Below are positions 33,973 to 43,155 of a stretch of 64,000 nucleotides of DNA, one piece after another. Made by a program: the position numbers and the translations under genes. Position 1 is the first letter of the stretch, and each line of letters opens with the position of its first letter. The notes below the pieces were generated by a model. It did no database searches, was not told where the DNA came from, and was given only the letters and a program-made list of their open reading frames with translations. The DNA lies in the NCBI GenBank assembly GCA_944350345.1, contig CALVOP010000003.1, positions 1 to 64,000 on the forward strand, in the 5' to 3' direction. This stretch comes from an uncultured Bacilli bacterium (lineage in GTDB: Bacteria > Bacillota_I > Bacilli_A > RF39 > UBA660).

Positions 33973-35166
33973 ATGAAATTATATGAAGATTTAAAATGGA
34001 GAGGACTAATAAATGATATAACAAGTCCAGAACTAATTGATAAATTAAATGAAGGTGGAATGATTTTTTATGTAGGAGTAGACCCAACAGGAGATAGTTT
34101 ACATATTGGACACTTCTTAACAGTAATAGCAACTGTAAAAAGATTAAAAGATGCAGGGCATACCCCCATTATTATCGCGGGTGGAGGAACAGGATTAATT
34201 GGAGATCCAAAGCCTAATATAGAAAGACCAATGATAACAAAAGAAGCAGTAAAACATAACATAGAATGTATAAAAAAACAAGTTAGCAACTTTCTACATG
34301 ATGACATTATAATAGTTAACAATGCAGACTGGTTATTAGAAATAAATGCAATTGATTTTTTAAGAGATTATGGGAAACATTTCAACATTAATTATATGAT
34401 AAATAAAGATACAGTAAAAAGAAGATTAGATATAGGAATTACATATACAGAATTTTCTTATATGATATTACAAAGCATAGATTTCTTAAAACTATACGAA
34501 AAATACAATTGCACATTACAGATTGGTGGACAAGATCAATGGGGAAATATAACATCAGGATTAGAATTAATAAGAAAAGTACATGGAGATAAAGTAAAAT
34601 GTTATGGATTAACAGTGCCGTTAGTAACTAAAAGTGACGGAAGCAAATTTGGAAAAACTGAAAAAGGTGAAAGTTTATGGTTAGATAAAGAAAAAACAAG
34701 TCCGTACAAAATGTACCAATACTTTATAAATAGTGAAGATGTTATGGTAATTGATTACTTAAAAAAATTAACATTTTTACCAAAAGAAGAAATAGAAAAG
34801 TTAGAACAAAGTTTAAAAGATGAACCAGAGAAAAGATTAGCTCAAAAAGCATTGGCATACAATATTGTGAAATTTTTACATGGAGAAAAAGAGGCAGAAA
34901 ATGCTAAAAAAACAAGTGAAGAAATTTTTAGTGGAACATATAATAATATGCCTACAATGAAAATTGGTAAAGAAAAAATAAATATACTTGAACTATTAGT
35001 AGAAATAAATATAGCAACATCCAAAAGTGAAGCAAAACGACTAGTTGTACAAGGAGGAATCAAAATCAACGATAAAAAAATATTTGATGAAAAATACGAT
35101 ATTGCTCTTGACAAAGAAATAGTGTTACAAAAAGGTAAGAAAACATTTGTAAAAATTGAAAAATAA
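33973..35166 (+). CDS. tyrS: Tyrosyl-tRNA synthetase
   Basis: This class I synthetase has 397 residues. The HIGH-equivalent is DSLHIGHF near residue 45, the KMSKS-equivalent is KFGKT near 225, and the tyrosine site reads QIGGQDQWGN near 185. It ends with an S4 RNA-binding domain (ATSKSEAKRLVVQGGIKIN). AAGGAGG precedes the ATG. It is under T-box control. Confidence 0.97.
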   Translation: MKLYEDLKWRGLINDITSPELIDKLNEGGMIFYVGVDPTGDSLHIGHFLTVIATVKRLKDAGHTPIIIAGGGTGLIGDPKPNIERPMITKEAVKHNIECIKKQVSNFLHDDIIIVNNADWLLEINAIDFLRDYGKHFNINYMINKDTVKRRLDIGITYTEFSYMILQSIDFLKLYEKYNCTLQIGGQDQWGNITSGLELIRKVHGDKVKCYGLTVPLVTKSDGSKFGKTEKGESLWLDKEKTSPYKMYQYFINSEDVMVIDYLKKLTFLPKEEIEKLEQSLKDEPEKRLAQKALAYNIVKFLHGEKEAENAKKTSEEIFSGTYNNMPTMKIGKEKINILELLVEINIATSKSEAKRLVVQGGIKINDKKIFDEKYDIALDKEIVLQKGKKTFVKIEK

Positions 35167-35205
35167 TAATTAAGCTTTTTAATAAATTTATAGAGAATAT
35201 AAAAG

Positions 35206-35233
35206 CTTGAATATATATAAGATTCAAGTTTTT
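35206..35233 (+). terminator. Rho-independent terminator after tyrS
   Basis: CTTGAAT pairs with ATTCAAG over a 9-nt loop, followed by TTTTT. Confidence 0.75.
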
Positions 35234-35251
35234 AATTTAATAATACAAAAT

Positions 35252-35280
35252 TTGAATAATTCATAAATATTTGCTATAAT
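35252..35280 (+). promoter_or_regulatory. Promoter of ssrA
   Basis: TTGAAT at 35252-35257 and TATAAT at 35275-35280, 17 bp apart, end 11 bases before the mature tmRNA 5' end. Confidence 0.85.
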
Positions 35281-35291
35281 TACAAATACAT

Positions 35292-35644
35292 GGGGCTGTT
35301 TTGTTTCGACAGAGTGATGATTTTGTTAATAGCAAGTAGTAGGGATACTATAAATCCAAAAACGTTAAATAAACGGAAAACAAAATAATTTTGCACCTGC
35401 TTTTGCCTAATTAAGGTACGCGGTGGCTCTTTCTTAACTTTGTTTGCGAGTTAAGGTAAAGGGTTCATAAAAGCAAACTATATCATTTATATGTCTATAT
35501 TAAATGATGAAATTTATAGACTTAGAAAAACATTGGAAGTTGGCAATCCATAAATGTTTTTTAAAAATACTAAACCAACTAAACTTGTAGAATATTAATG
35601 AAATTGCGCTTTGGACACGAGCTCGATACTCGTCAGCTCCACCA
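35292..35644 (+). ncRNA. ssrA: Transfer-messenger RNA (tmRNA)
   Basis: The 5' end GGGGCTGTTTTGTTTCGAC and 3' end CTCGTCAGCTCCACCA form the alanyl tRNA-like domain, with CCA encoded. The tag frame ends at TAA 35408-35410; reading back in frame gives GKQNNFAPAFA from GGA 35375, with an in-frame stop three codons upstream. The exact resume codon could be one or two codons earlier (AAC or ATA). Its partners smpB and rnr are at 18-21 kb. Confidence 0.95.
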
Positions 35645-35654
35645 ATTTGTTATT

Positions 35655-35677
35655 TAGTCCATAAAGGACTTTTTTTA
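35655..35677 (+). terminator. Rho-independent terminator of ssrA
   Basis: The AGTCC/GGACT stem with an ATAAA-type loop is followed by seven T, shortly after the CCA end. Confidence 0.85.
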
Positions 35678-35782
35678 TGCAAAAACAAGTAAAATATTTT
35701 ACATTTTTTATATATTTAGAGAATACTTTACTTTAAAAAAAATAAAATAGGTTGTATACTCTATAGTGAAAGTAGGTAGCGT

Positions 35783-36844
35783 ATGAAAGCAAAAAAAATA
35801 ATAATATCAATAATTGTAATAATATTAATAATACTAGGTTTATGTTTTATAAATTCTAAATTTAACATATTAGATAACATATTTGGTTTAGGAACAAGTG
35901 AATATGAAGAAAAAGAAGAACCAAAATTACAAATAGTAGATGAAGAAAGTGATTCAAGAATAATCGCGGTTATGATAAATAATAACCATGCAGCATGGCC
36001 ACATGCAGGACTGCAAGATGCATTTTTAAATTATGAAATAATTGTTGAAGGTGGAATAACAAGAATACTATCTTTATATAAAGATGCAGCCACAGAAAAA
36101 ATAGGTTCCGTTAGAAGTGCAAGGCATTATTTTCTAGATTATGCAATGGAAAATGATGCAATATATGTACATCATGGAAGAAGCCCACAAGCATTAGAAG
36201 ACATTGAAAGTTATAATATAGATAATATAGAGGGATTATATGATGAAGATGGATTTTGGAGAGACAAAACATTAAATAAGGCATATGAACACACATCATT
36301 TACTAATATTGAAAGAATAAATACAGTAATAAAAGAAAAAGGATATAGAACAACAACTGAAACAGATTTACTGTTAAATTATAGCGCTAAAGAAGTAGAT
36401 TTGAGTAAGAAAGAAAATAGTGTCAAAGCTGATAAAGTTAGTATAGAGTATTCAAGTTATCAAACTACATACTATGAATATGATTCGAAAAACAAACTAT
36501 ATTTAAGAAGTATGGACGACGAAAAACATGTTGATGCAATAACAGGAGAACAATATACAACAAAAAACATAATTACTTATCAAGTAAAAAATAGAACAAT
36601 AGATAGTACTGGAAGACAAGATTTAGATAATGTTGGTAGTGGAGAAGGATATTATATATCAAATGGATATGCAGTTCCAATAACGTGGGAAAAAGGTAGT
36701 AGAAGTAGCCAAACAATTTACAAATATATGGATGGCACAGAAATAGAAGTAAATGATGGAGTAACCTGGATCCAAATACAGCCAGTTGGTAAAGAATTAG
36801 GAATAGAAGCACTTGAAGAAGAATATAATGATACAGAAGAATAA
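35783..36844 (+). CDS. DUF3048 (YerB-like) membrane-anchored protein
   Basis: The 353-residue protein has an N-terminal membrane anchor and an extracellular part made of the two DUF3048 halves. The first has IAVMINNNHAAWPHAGLQDA, EGGITRILSLY and VGSVRSARHYFLDYA-type motifs. The second has QTTYYEYDSKNKLYLRS, VDAITGEQY and TWIQIQP. Bacillus YerB is a homologous lipoprotein of unknown function. No lipobox cysteine is seen here. GTAGGTAG is a weak ribosome site. Confidence 0.85.
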   Translation: MKAKKIIISIIVIILIILGLCFINSKFNILDNIFGLGTSEYEEKEEPKLQIVDEESDSRIIAVMINNNHAAWPHAGLQDAFLNYEIIVEGGITRILSLYKDAATEKIGSVRSARHYFLDYAMENDAIYVHHGRSPQALEDIESYNIDNIEGLYDEDGFWRDKTLNKAYEHTSFTNIERINTVIKEKGYRTTTETDLLLNYSAKEVDLSKKENSVKADKVSIEYSSYQTTYYEYDSKNKLYLRSMDDEKHVDAITGEQYTTKNIITYQVKNRTIDSTGRQDLDNVGSGEGYYISNGYAVPITWEKGSRSSQTIYKYMDGTEIEVNDGVTWIQIQPVGKELGIEALEEEYNDTEE

Positions 36845-36905
36845 ATGAGTTGATTAATTAACGATAATTTGCTAAAATAAAAATATAATAAGGAGGCTAG
36901 TAAAG

Positions 36906-37406
36906 ATGTTAGATTTTTTATCAGAAAATTATATATGGTTTTTTGTAGCCGCAGTTGTGCTACTATTTGCTTTAATAGGTTTTATAGTTGAAGGAAAGAA
37001 AAAGAAAAGTAAAGAATTTAAGGGAGAAAGTGTTAACGATAACGTTGAAAACTTAAACAGTGCTTCAGGACTTGAAGTAAATGATATTCCAGTGGCTGAA
37101 ACAATAAATAATATTTCTAGTGAACCAACAGCACCAGTTGAAAACATAACTGAACCTCAAGCTATTGAAGAATCTAATCAGATGGAGACTTTACAAAATG
37201 TAGATGTAACCGCACAAACAAATTTTTCAGCAAATGAACCTCAAAGTGTAACAATAGGTGAACCAATAGAAATGCAAAGTGAACCGGTAATACCAACTGC
37301 GCCCGAATCATTCTATGATGAACCATTAATGCCAGATAACAGCAAAGAAAAACCTACGGATATTGAAATAAATCCAAATGAAAATAATAATACTGAACGT
37401 CAATAA
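36906..37406 (+). CDS. Single-pass membrane protein with acidic disordered tail
   Basis: The 166-residue protein has a membrane segment at about 9-29 and a basic stop-transfer (KKKKSK). A long Glu/Asn/Pro-rich low-complexity region follows, with repeats like SEPxxP and NEPQS. The orientation suggests a cytoplasmic tail. I recognise no family. The ribosome site is AAGGAGG. Confidence 0.65.
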   Translation: MLDFLSENYIWFFVAAVVLLFALIGFIVEGKKKKSKEFKGESVNDNVENLNSASGLEVNDIPVAETINNISSEPTAPVENITEPQAIEESNQMETLQNVDVTAQTNFSANEPQSVTIGEPIEMQSEPVIPTAPESFYDEPLMPDNSKEKPTDIEINPNENNNTERQ

Positions 37407-37421
37407 AAATGTTAAACAAAT

Positions 37422-37449
37422 AAAAAGATATAGATAATATATCTTTTTT
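37422..37449 (+). terminator. Rho-independent terminator before cdaA
   Basis: An AAAGATAT/ATATCTTT stem has a 7-nt loop and trailing T. Confidence 0.7.
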
Positions 37450-37490
37450 ATTATATAATTAATTATAGTGAAAAGGGAGTTGAATTAAAA

Positions 37491-38342
37491 ATGTCATTAT
37501 CAACTTTATATAATTTATTTACAGAAGTAGTAGATATTGCTATAGTATGGTTTATGTTTTATTACATTTTAAAATTAATAAAGAACAACGTAAAATTAGT
37601 ACTAATATTTAAAGGGGTTATAATTATAGTTTTACTAAAACTTGTATCGGATTGGATGCATTTAAACACTGTAGGAATATTACTTGAATATGTGATTGCT
37701 TGGGGACCGCTAGCCCTTATAATAATATTTCAGCCAGAAATAAGAACAGTTTTAGAAAATCTAGGACGCAGCCAATTATTAGGAAGACATAAAGTATTAA
37801 CAGTAGATGAAAGAGAAAGAGTTGTATATGAAATAATGCAAGCCGTTGAATATTTTAAGAAAAATAGAATAGGAGCATTGATGATTATTGAACGTGATTA
37901 TAGTTTACAGCAATACATAGAACCAGCACAAAAGTTATATGCTGATATAAGTAACGAATTATTGATATCAATATTTTTTCCAAATAACCCTTTACATGAT
38001 GGCGCTGTAATTATTCAAGGAGATAGAATAACTTGTGCAGGAAGTGTATTACCTACAAGTATGAATCCAAATATATCAAAAAGACTAGGTACGAGACACC
38101 GCGCAGCATTAGGAATTTCGGAAATTACAGATGCTATTGCAATAATTGTCAGTGAAGAGACAGGTAGAATAAGCATCGGATTAAATGGCGAATTAAATTA
38201 CAATCTTACAGTTGATGATGCGAGAATGATGTTAATAAACGAATTACAACCTAAGAAAGAGACATTCTATGATGCAGAAGCTAATTTAGAAGAAGAAATT
38301 GAAAGCGAAGGTGAGACAAATGAAGAAGCAGAAGAAAAATAA
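37491..38342 (+). CDS. cdaA: Diadenylate cyclase CdaA
   Basis: CdaA makes cyclic di-AMP from two ATP, controlling potassium and turgor. The 283-residue protein has three membrane segments (to about residue 90) and the DAC domain. DGA (PLHDGAVII) is near residue 170 and RHR (GTRHRAALG) near 202. QPEIRTVLENLGR links the two parts. The acidic tail overlaps cdaR by 23 bases. The usual third gene, glmM, does not follow. Confidence 0.96.
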   Translation: MSLSTLYNLFTEVVDIAIVWFMFYYILKLIKNNVKLVLIFKGVIIIVLLKLVSDWMHLNTVGILLEYVIAWGPLALIIIFQPEIRTVLENLGRSQLLGRHKVLTVDERERVVYEIMQAVEYFKKNRIGALMIIERDYSLQQYIEPAQKLYADISNELLISIFFPNNPLHDGAVIIQGDRITCAGSVLPTSMNPNISKRLGTRHRAALGISEITDAIAIIVSEETGRISIGLNGELNYNLTVDDARMMLINELQPKKETFYDAEANLEEEIESEGETNEEAEEK

Positions 38343-39684
38343 AACAAACATATTTGTAAGAGCTTTCAAAGCAATAATTGAATTTTTTGACAAATTTATA
38401 ATAACACCACTTAGTAAATTAGCTTATATAATAACTGACAAACTAAATATAAAAAGTGGCACATTTGAAAAATTTTTAAATAAGCCTAACACCTTATTAT
38501 ATTTATCTCTTATATTAGCATTTTGTACATTTTTATTAATTGATAACAGGGTCATAAATTTAATTTCATCAGAGTCAATAGTACTTGAAAATCAACCAGT
38601 AGAAGTAGAATATAATGATGAAGCATATGTAGTCGAAGGATTGCCAGAAGATGTAGATATAGTTTTAATGGGCAGAAAAATGGATTTGTATTTAGCCGAA
38701 CAATTAGGAGATCATAAACTATCTTTAGATTTAAGTGACTATGGAGTAGGTACACATAAAGTCAACATAAAATATAACAATCCAGTAAACAATCTAGACT
38801 ACATAATAAGTCCTTCGGAAGTAACAGTAGTTATATATCCAAAAGTAAGTGAAGTAAGAACACTTTCAATAGATGTATTAAATACAGACAAATTAGATCA
38901 AACATTGGTAGTAAGCAACGTTTTACTTGATAGAGACGAAGTAATAATAAAATCACACGAAACAAAACTTGCAAAAGTGGCAAGTGTAAAAGCATTAATA
39001 GATGTAAATTCTTTAAATGCTACACAAGCAGGGACATATACACTTGAAAACGTCAAACTTGTTGCATATGACGAGAAAGGCACTGAACTTTCTGATATCG
39101 AAATAATACCAGAAACAGTAACGGCAACAGTAACGATAACAAGTCCAAGTAAAGTTGTACCAATACAAATTGTACCAATAGGAGATGTTGCACCAGGTAG
39201 TGCAATAGAATCAATTGAAAGTAGTGTAAGGCAAGTAACTGTTTACGCAGATGAAGAAATTCTCGCAGCATTAAATTACATAGAAGTAGAAATAGATGTT
39301 AGTGGATTAAATGAAGATAAAACATATCAAAAAGTTATAAATAAACCAAACGGAGCAAGAAGTATAAGTGAAACATCAATTACAATTAATGTAAAAATGG
39401 AGACAGAAACATCAAAAGAGTTTGAAAATATCCCTATAGTATTTGAAAACTTAGGCAATGGACTAAAAGTTAATGCACAAAGAGAAGAAGACACAAAAGT
39501 AACTGTATCAGTAGGTGGAGTTCAAAGTTTACTAGATAAATTAGAAGAAAGCGACATAAAAGCATACGTTGATCTAGAAGGCTTAGGAGTAGGAACGCAT
39601 ACCGTACCTGTATACGTAACTGGAGAAGACTTAAAATTAACATACACAAGCAAGACACAAAATATAAAAATAATAATTGAATAA
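38320..39684 (+). CDS. cdaR: CdaA regulator, YbbR-domain protein
   Basis: I start at ATG 38320 behind GAAGGTGAG. The 454-residue protein has a basic cytoplasmic N-terminus, one membrane segment (about 60-80) and four YbbR repeats outside. Each has the shape V..GLPEDVDIVLMG..., ending NIKIIIE. CdaR binds and modulates CdaA. Confidence 0.92.
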   Translation: MKKQKKNKTNIFVRAFKAIIEFFDKFIITPLSKLAYIITDKLNIKSGTFEKFLNKPNTLLYLSLILAFCTFLLIDNRVINLISSESIVLENQPVEVEYNDEAYVVEGLPEDVDIVLMGRKMDLYLAEQLGDHKLSLDLSDYGVGTHKVNIKYNNPVNNLDYIISPSEVTVVIYPKVSEVRTLSIDVLNTDKLDQTLVVSNVLLDRDEVIIKSHETKLAKVASVKALIDVNSLNATQAGTYTLENVKLVAYDEKGTELSDIEIIPETVTATVTITSPSKVVPIQIVPIGDVAPGSAIESIESSVRQVTVYADEEILAALNYIEVEIDVSGLNEDKTYQKVINKPNGARSISETSITINVKMETETSKEFENIPIVFENLGNGLKVNAQREEDTKVTVSVGGVQSLLDKLEESDIKAYVDLEGLGVGTHTVPVYVTGEDLKLTYTSKTQNIKIIIE

Positions 39685-39687
39685 AAA

Positions 39688-39720
39688 TAAAACTGTAAGA
39701 TTTAATTCTTACAGTTTTAC
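39688..39720. terminator. Bidirectional terminator between cdaR and the DUF378 gene
   Basis: AACTGTAAGA pairs with TCTTACAGTT (10 bp), with A-run before and T-run after, between convergent genes. Confidence 0.85.
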
Positions 39721-39920
39721 TTTTCAGGATGAAATGGTTTAACAAGAAGTCCTATATTTATAATACCAGCTAAACCTACTAAAGCGTAAACTAAATTAGT
39801 AAACATGCTGTCTGCGCCAAACAGCGAAGATACTAAGTTGAAATCAAATAAACCTACAAGACCCCAGTTTAATGCACCTATAATAGTAAAAGCTAGACAT
39901 ATCTTTTGTAATATATCCAT
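39717..39920 (-). CDS. DUF378 (YuzA-like) small membrane protein
   Basis: ATG 39920 lies behind GAGGAGG on the minus strand; the longer reading from 39935 is unlikely. The 67-residue protein has two membrane helices and the DUF378 signature ICLAFTIIGALNWGLVGLFDFN (shown in part), ending LVYALVGLAGI. The function is unknown. Confidence 0.88.
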   Translation of the reverse strand: MDILQKICLAFTIIGALNWGLVGLFDFNLVSSLFGADSMFTNLVYALVGLAGIINIGLLVKPFHPEK

Positions 39921-40016
39921 ATTATTCCTCCTCAATTATATTTTAAACAAATTTTCATCTTTTATTCATAAAGTGTTTTAGAAGAAATATAATTTACTAA
40001 TGATGGGGGAGGAAAA

Positions 40017-41015
40017 GTGAAAAAATTATTATTTATATTACTGTGTAGCATTTTAGTTGTTGGATGTGGAAAGGTTGATTCAGAAAAGGTGTTAAAAGAA
40101 TTTGAAACAAAAGTGACAAATAGTGACAATTATACATTAACTGGAACTATGGAAATAATTAACAATGAGGACGTATATAATTATGAAGTAAATGTATCTT
40201 ATTTAAAAGGAGACTATTATAAAGTTAATTTAATTAATACCAATAATGAACATGAACAAGTAATCTTAAAAAATGATGAGGGTGTATATGTAATAACACC
40301 TTCCTTAAATAAAAGTTTCAAATTCCAAAGTGATTGGCCAAACAACTCTAGTCAAACATACATCTTAGATTCATTATTATCAGATTTAAAAAGCGATGCA
40401 AATAGAGAATTACTAGAAGAGGGAGATAAATTAATATTAAAAAGCAGTGTAAATTATCCAAACAATAGTAATCTTGTAAGTCAGTCAGTAACATTTAATA
40501 AAGATATGGATTTAGAAAAAGTAGAAGTATTTAATGACGCAGGAGTAGCCCAAATTACTTTAGTTGTAACCGAACTAAACTTAAAAGCAAACAACACAAA
40601 AGAAATATTTAATCTAAGTAACATAATTCAAGAATCTGATGTAGATACAGAAACTGAAACAACAGGAACAATAGAAAATATAATTTACCCAATGTATGTA
40701 CCGACAGGCACGACATATAGTAGTGAAGAAAAAATAACAAACGAATCAAGCGAAAGAGTAATACTTACTTATACAGGAGAAAAACCGTTTATAATAATAG
40801 AGGAAACTGCACAAGTGCCTGAAGAAACAGAAGTAACAGCAGTGAATGGAGATTTGGTAACATATGGGAACATTGTAGGAGTATTGACAGATACTTCATT
40901 AAATTGGACAACAAACGGAATGGAATACTACATAGTAAGTTCAAATATGAGTGCAGAAGAATTACTACAAATTGCTGCATCTACCGCTACAGTAGCTGTA
41001 TCATCTATAAAATAA
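40017..41015 (+). CDS. ydcC: YdcC-type sporulation lipoprotein (LolA-like fold)
   Basis: GTG 40017 follows GGGGGAGGA. The 332-residue protein has a lipobox (LVVGCGK, Cys near 17). It then has a LolA-like sheet with the best-matching stretch LKNDEGVYVITPSLNKSFKF, followed by QSDWPNNSSQTYILDSLL. Bacillus YdcC is a mother-cell sporulation lipoprotein, and GerS of Clostridioides is a relative. About 110 extra residues at the C-terminus form a second domain (PTGTTYSSEEKI...). Confidence 0.82.
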   Translation: MKKLLFILLCSILVVGCGKVDSEKVLKEFETKVTNSDNYTLTGTMEIINNEDVYNYEVNVSYLKGDYYKVNLINTNNEHEQVILKNDEGVYVITPSLNKSFKFQSDWPNNSSQTYILDSLLSDLKSDANRELLEEGDKLILKSSVNYPNNSNLVSQSVTFNKDMDLEKVEVFNDAGVAQITLVVTELNLKANNTKEIFNLSNIIQESDVDTETETTGTIENIIYPMYVPTGTTYSSEEKITNESSERVILTYTGEKPFIIIEETAQVPEETEVTAVNGDLVTYGNIVGVLTDTSLNWTTNGMEYYIVSSNMSAEELLQIAASTATVAVSSIK

Positions 41016-41037
41016 CGTCTTTAAAAAGACGTTTTTT
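41014..41037 (+). terminator. Rho-independent terminator after ydcC
   Basis: AACGTCTTT pairs with AAAGACGTT, followed by T. Confidence 0.85.
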
Positions 41038-41078
41038 AATTTAAGAAAGCAAAATCTGTAAAAAATATGTGAAATCAC

Positions 41079-41107
41079 TTGATTTTTAGGCATATACTTA
41101 GTAAAAT
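41079..41107 (+). promoter_or_regulatory. Promoter of the HU gene
   Basis: TTGATT at 41079-41084 and TAAAAT at 41102-41107 are 17 bp apart. Confidence 0.65.
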
Positions 41108-41158
41108 GATAAATGTAAGCATAAAATATGCTTAAAAAATATAATGGAGGTATTAGGA

Positions 41159-41431
41159 ATGACAAAAAATGCATTAGTTGAATTCATAGCTGCAAAAGCT
41201 GGTTTAACAAAAGCAGATGCCGCAAGAGCATTAGAAGCTACATTAGAAGGGATTGAAACTGGATTAAAAAAAGAAAAAAAAGTATCACTAGTAGGTTTTG
41301 GTACATTCTCTGCTAAAAAAAGAGCTGCTAGAGAAGGTATTAATCCTTTAACTAAAAAACCATTAAAAATTCCTGCAAAAACAGTTGCTTCATTTAAAGC
41401 TGGTAGCAAACTAAAAGATGCTTTAAATTAA
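41159..41431 (+). CDS. hup: Nucleoid protein HU
   Basis: ATG 41159 follows TGGAGG; the track-length reading from 41144 would start inside the ribosome site. The 90-residue product has the DNA-arm signature GFGTFSAKKRAAREGINPLT (near 46-65). The termination region KAGSKLKDAL closes the fold. It is a single-gene unit with its own promoter and terminator. Confidence 0.96.
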   Translation: MTKNALVEFIAAKAGLTKADAARALEATLEGIETGLKKEKKVSLVGFGTFSAKKRAAREGINPLTKKPLKIPAKTVASFKAGSKLKDALN

Positions 41432-41454
41432 AAAAGCCATTTGGCTTTTTTTTT
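41431..41454 (+). terminator. Rho-independent terminator of the HU gene
   Basis: AAAAAGCC/GGCTTTTT with an ATTT loop, followed by T. Confidence 0.85.
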
Positions 41455-41482
41455 AAATTAAAATGTAATATAATATTTATAT

Positions 41483-42562
41483 ATGAAAGAAAAATATTTT
41501 AATATATTAAAAGTTCTTAATAATAATGGATATGAGGCCTATATAGTAGGCGGTTTTGTTCGTGACAAACTTTTAGGCATAAATACAAGTGATATAGATA
41601 TATGTACATCAGCAACACCAAAAGAAGTATTGGATATTTTTAAAAACAATGTAAAAGTAATAGAAGAATATGGAACAGTAAAACTAACATTAGAGGACAA
41701 CACAATAGACATTACAACGTTTAGGACGGAAGAAAATTACAAAAATAATAAACCTACAAAAATAAATTATACAAAAAGTCTAAAAGTAGATCTGTTAAGA
41801 AGAGATTTTACAATAAATACAATATGCTTAGATAAAGAATCAAATATAATTGATTTACTAAACGCCAAAAAAGATTTAGAGAATAGGATATTAAAAGTAG
41901 TAGGTAATACTGAGCAAAAACTTAAGGATGACGCCACAAGAATGCTTAGAAGTTTAAGATTTATGACAGTTTATAATTTTACACTAGATAAACCATTATA
42001 TGATTATATTTTAAATAATAAAGAAAAATTAAAAACAATAAGCTATTCGAAAAGAAAAGAAGAACTAGAAAAACTATTCAAGCACGAACAAATAAAACCA
42101 TTTTTTGACTTTATAAAAGAACATAACATTGAGAAATACTTGGGCATAAAGTCAAATAATTTTGTAGAAACAGGAACAATAGTAGGCGTTTGGGCTCAAC
42201 TAGAAGTTGATGAAGAATACCAATTTACAAAAAACGAACGTGAAGAAATAGAAAAAGTAAAAGAAATAATACATAACAAAAACATTTCCAAAGAAACAAT
42301 ATATCATTATGGCTTATACCTATCAATAATTGCTGGAGACATATTAGGAATAGACAAAGCAATAATTAATGAGATTTATAACAATTTACCAATAAAAAGT
42401 ACAAAAGATATAAATATATCTTATTTAGACATACAAGAAATAACAAATGCAACTCCCAAAACAATAAATAATATACTTAAAAATCTTGAAACTGAAATTT
42501 TAAATGGTAAAATAGAAAATAACCATGAAAAATTAATAGAAAAAGTCAAGGAGTATTTATGA
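41483..42562 (+). CDS. cca: CCA-adding tRNA nucleotidyltransferase
   Basis: The 359-residue class II nucleotidyltransferase has YIVGGFVRDKLLG near residue 20, the catalytic DID in TSDIDICTSATP near 40, and LRRDFTINTIC near 110. The head/neck motif RMLRSLRF is near 155. There is no ribosome site. TATAAT at 41469-41474 ends only 8 bases before the ATG, so the message may be leaderless. It overlaps dnaD by 4 bases. Confidence 0.93.
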   Translation: MKEKYFNILKVLNNNGYEAYIVGGFVRDKLLGINTSDIDICTSATPKEVLDIFKNNVKVIEEYGTVKLTLEDNTIDITTFRTEENYKNNKPTKINYTKSLKVDLLRRDFTINTICLDKESNIIDLLNAKKDLENRILKVVGNTEQKLKDDATRMLRSLRFMTVYNFTLDKPLYDYILNNKEKLKTISYSKRKEELEKLFKHEQIKPFFDFIKEHNIEKYLGIKSNNFVETGTIVGVWAQLEVDEEYQFTKNEREEIEKVKEIIHNKNISKETIYHYGLYLSIIAGDILGIDKAIINEIYNNLPIKSTKDINISYLDIQEITNATPKTINNILKNLETEILNGKIENNHEKLIEKVKEYL

Positions 42563-43155
42563 AAGAATTAAAAGAATTTTTAAAAACTAAAAGCTTTGTA
42601 ATTAATTCTAGTGTATTAAAAAACATATGTAATTTAGATATAAGTTTAAAAGAATTCATTTTAATTTTATATTTTATAAATATAGACAACCATTTGGATT
42701 TAGAAAACATAAAAAAATACATAGATTTAGGTGATGAAGAGGTATTAAATATATATACATCGCTAATTAACAAAGGCTTAATTGAGACAAAACTTAACAA
42801 AAATGGGACTACAATAGAAGAAGAAGTAAGTTTAGATTTATTCTATGATAAATTAATATTAAATAAAAAAGAAGAAAAAAAAGAAACTGATATATTTGAA
42901 GTATTTGAAAGCGAATTTGGACGCACATTAAGCCCAATAGAATACGAAACAATAAATACATGGTTAGATAGCAATATTGACGAAGAAACCATCAAAAGTG
43001 CATTAAAAGAAGCTGTGTTAAACGGAGTAACCAATTTAAAATACATAAACAGTATTTTATATGAATGGACAAAGAAAGGCATTAAAAATAAGTCATTAGA
43101 AGAAACAAAAGATTTTAAAGATTTATTTGATTATGATTGGCTAAAAGATGAATAG
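42559..43155 (+). CDS. dnaD: DNA replication protein DnaD
   Basis: DnaD helps load the replicative helicase at oriC together with DnaB and DnaI. The 198-residue product has an N-terminal winged-helix domain (about 1-90) and the C-terminal DnaD/DnaB2 domain, with FESEFGRTLSPIEYETINTW and YINSILYEWTKKG. In Bacillus dnaD is also followed by nth. It overlaps nth by 8 bases. Confidence 0.92.
   Translation: MKELKEFLKTKSFVINSSVLKNICNLDISLKEFILILYFINIDNHLDLENIKKYIDLGDEEVLNIYTSLINKGLIETKLNKNGTTIEEEVSLDLFYDKLILNKKEEKKETDIFEVFESEFGRTLSPIEYETINTWLDSNIDEETIKSALKEAVLNGVTNLKYINSILYEWTKKGIKNKSLEETKDFKDLFDYDWLKDE

Noticed and set aside
39936-40016. Complementarity between the DUF378 and ydcC ribosome sites
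   Set aside because: The CCTCC stretch is the opposite-strand copy of the divergent gene's own ribosome site. The two are unlikely to share a transcript, so this is trivial.
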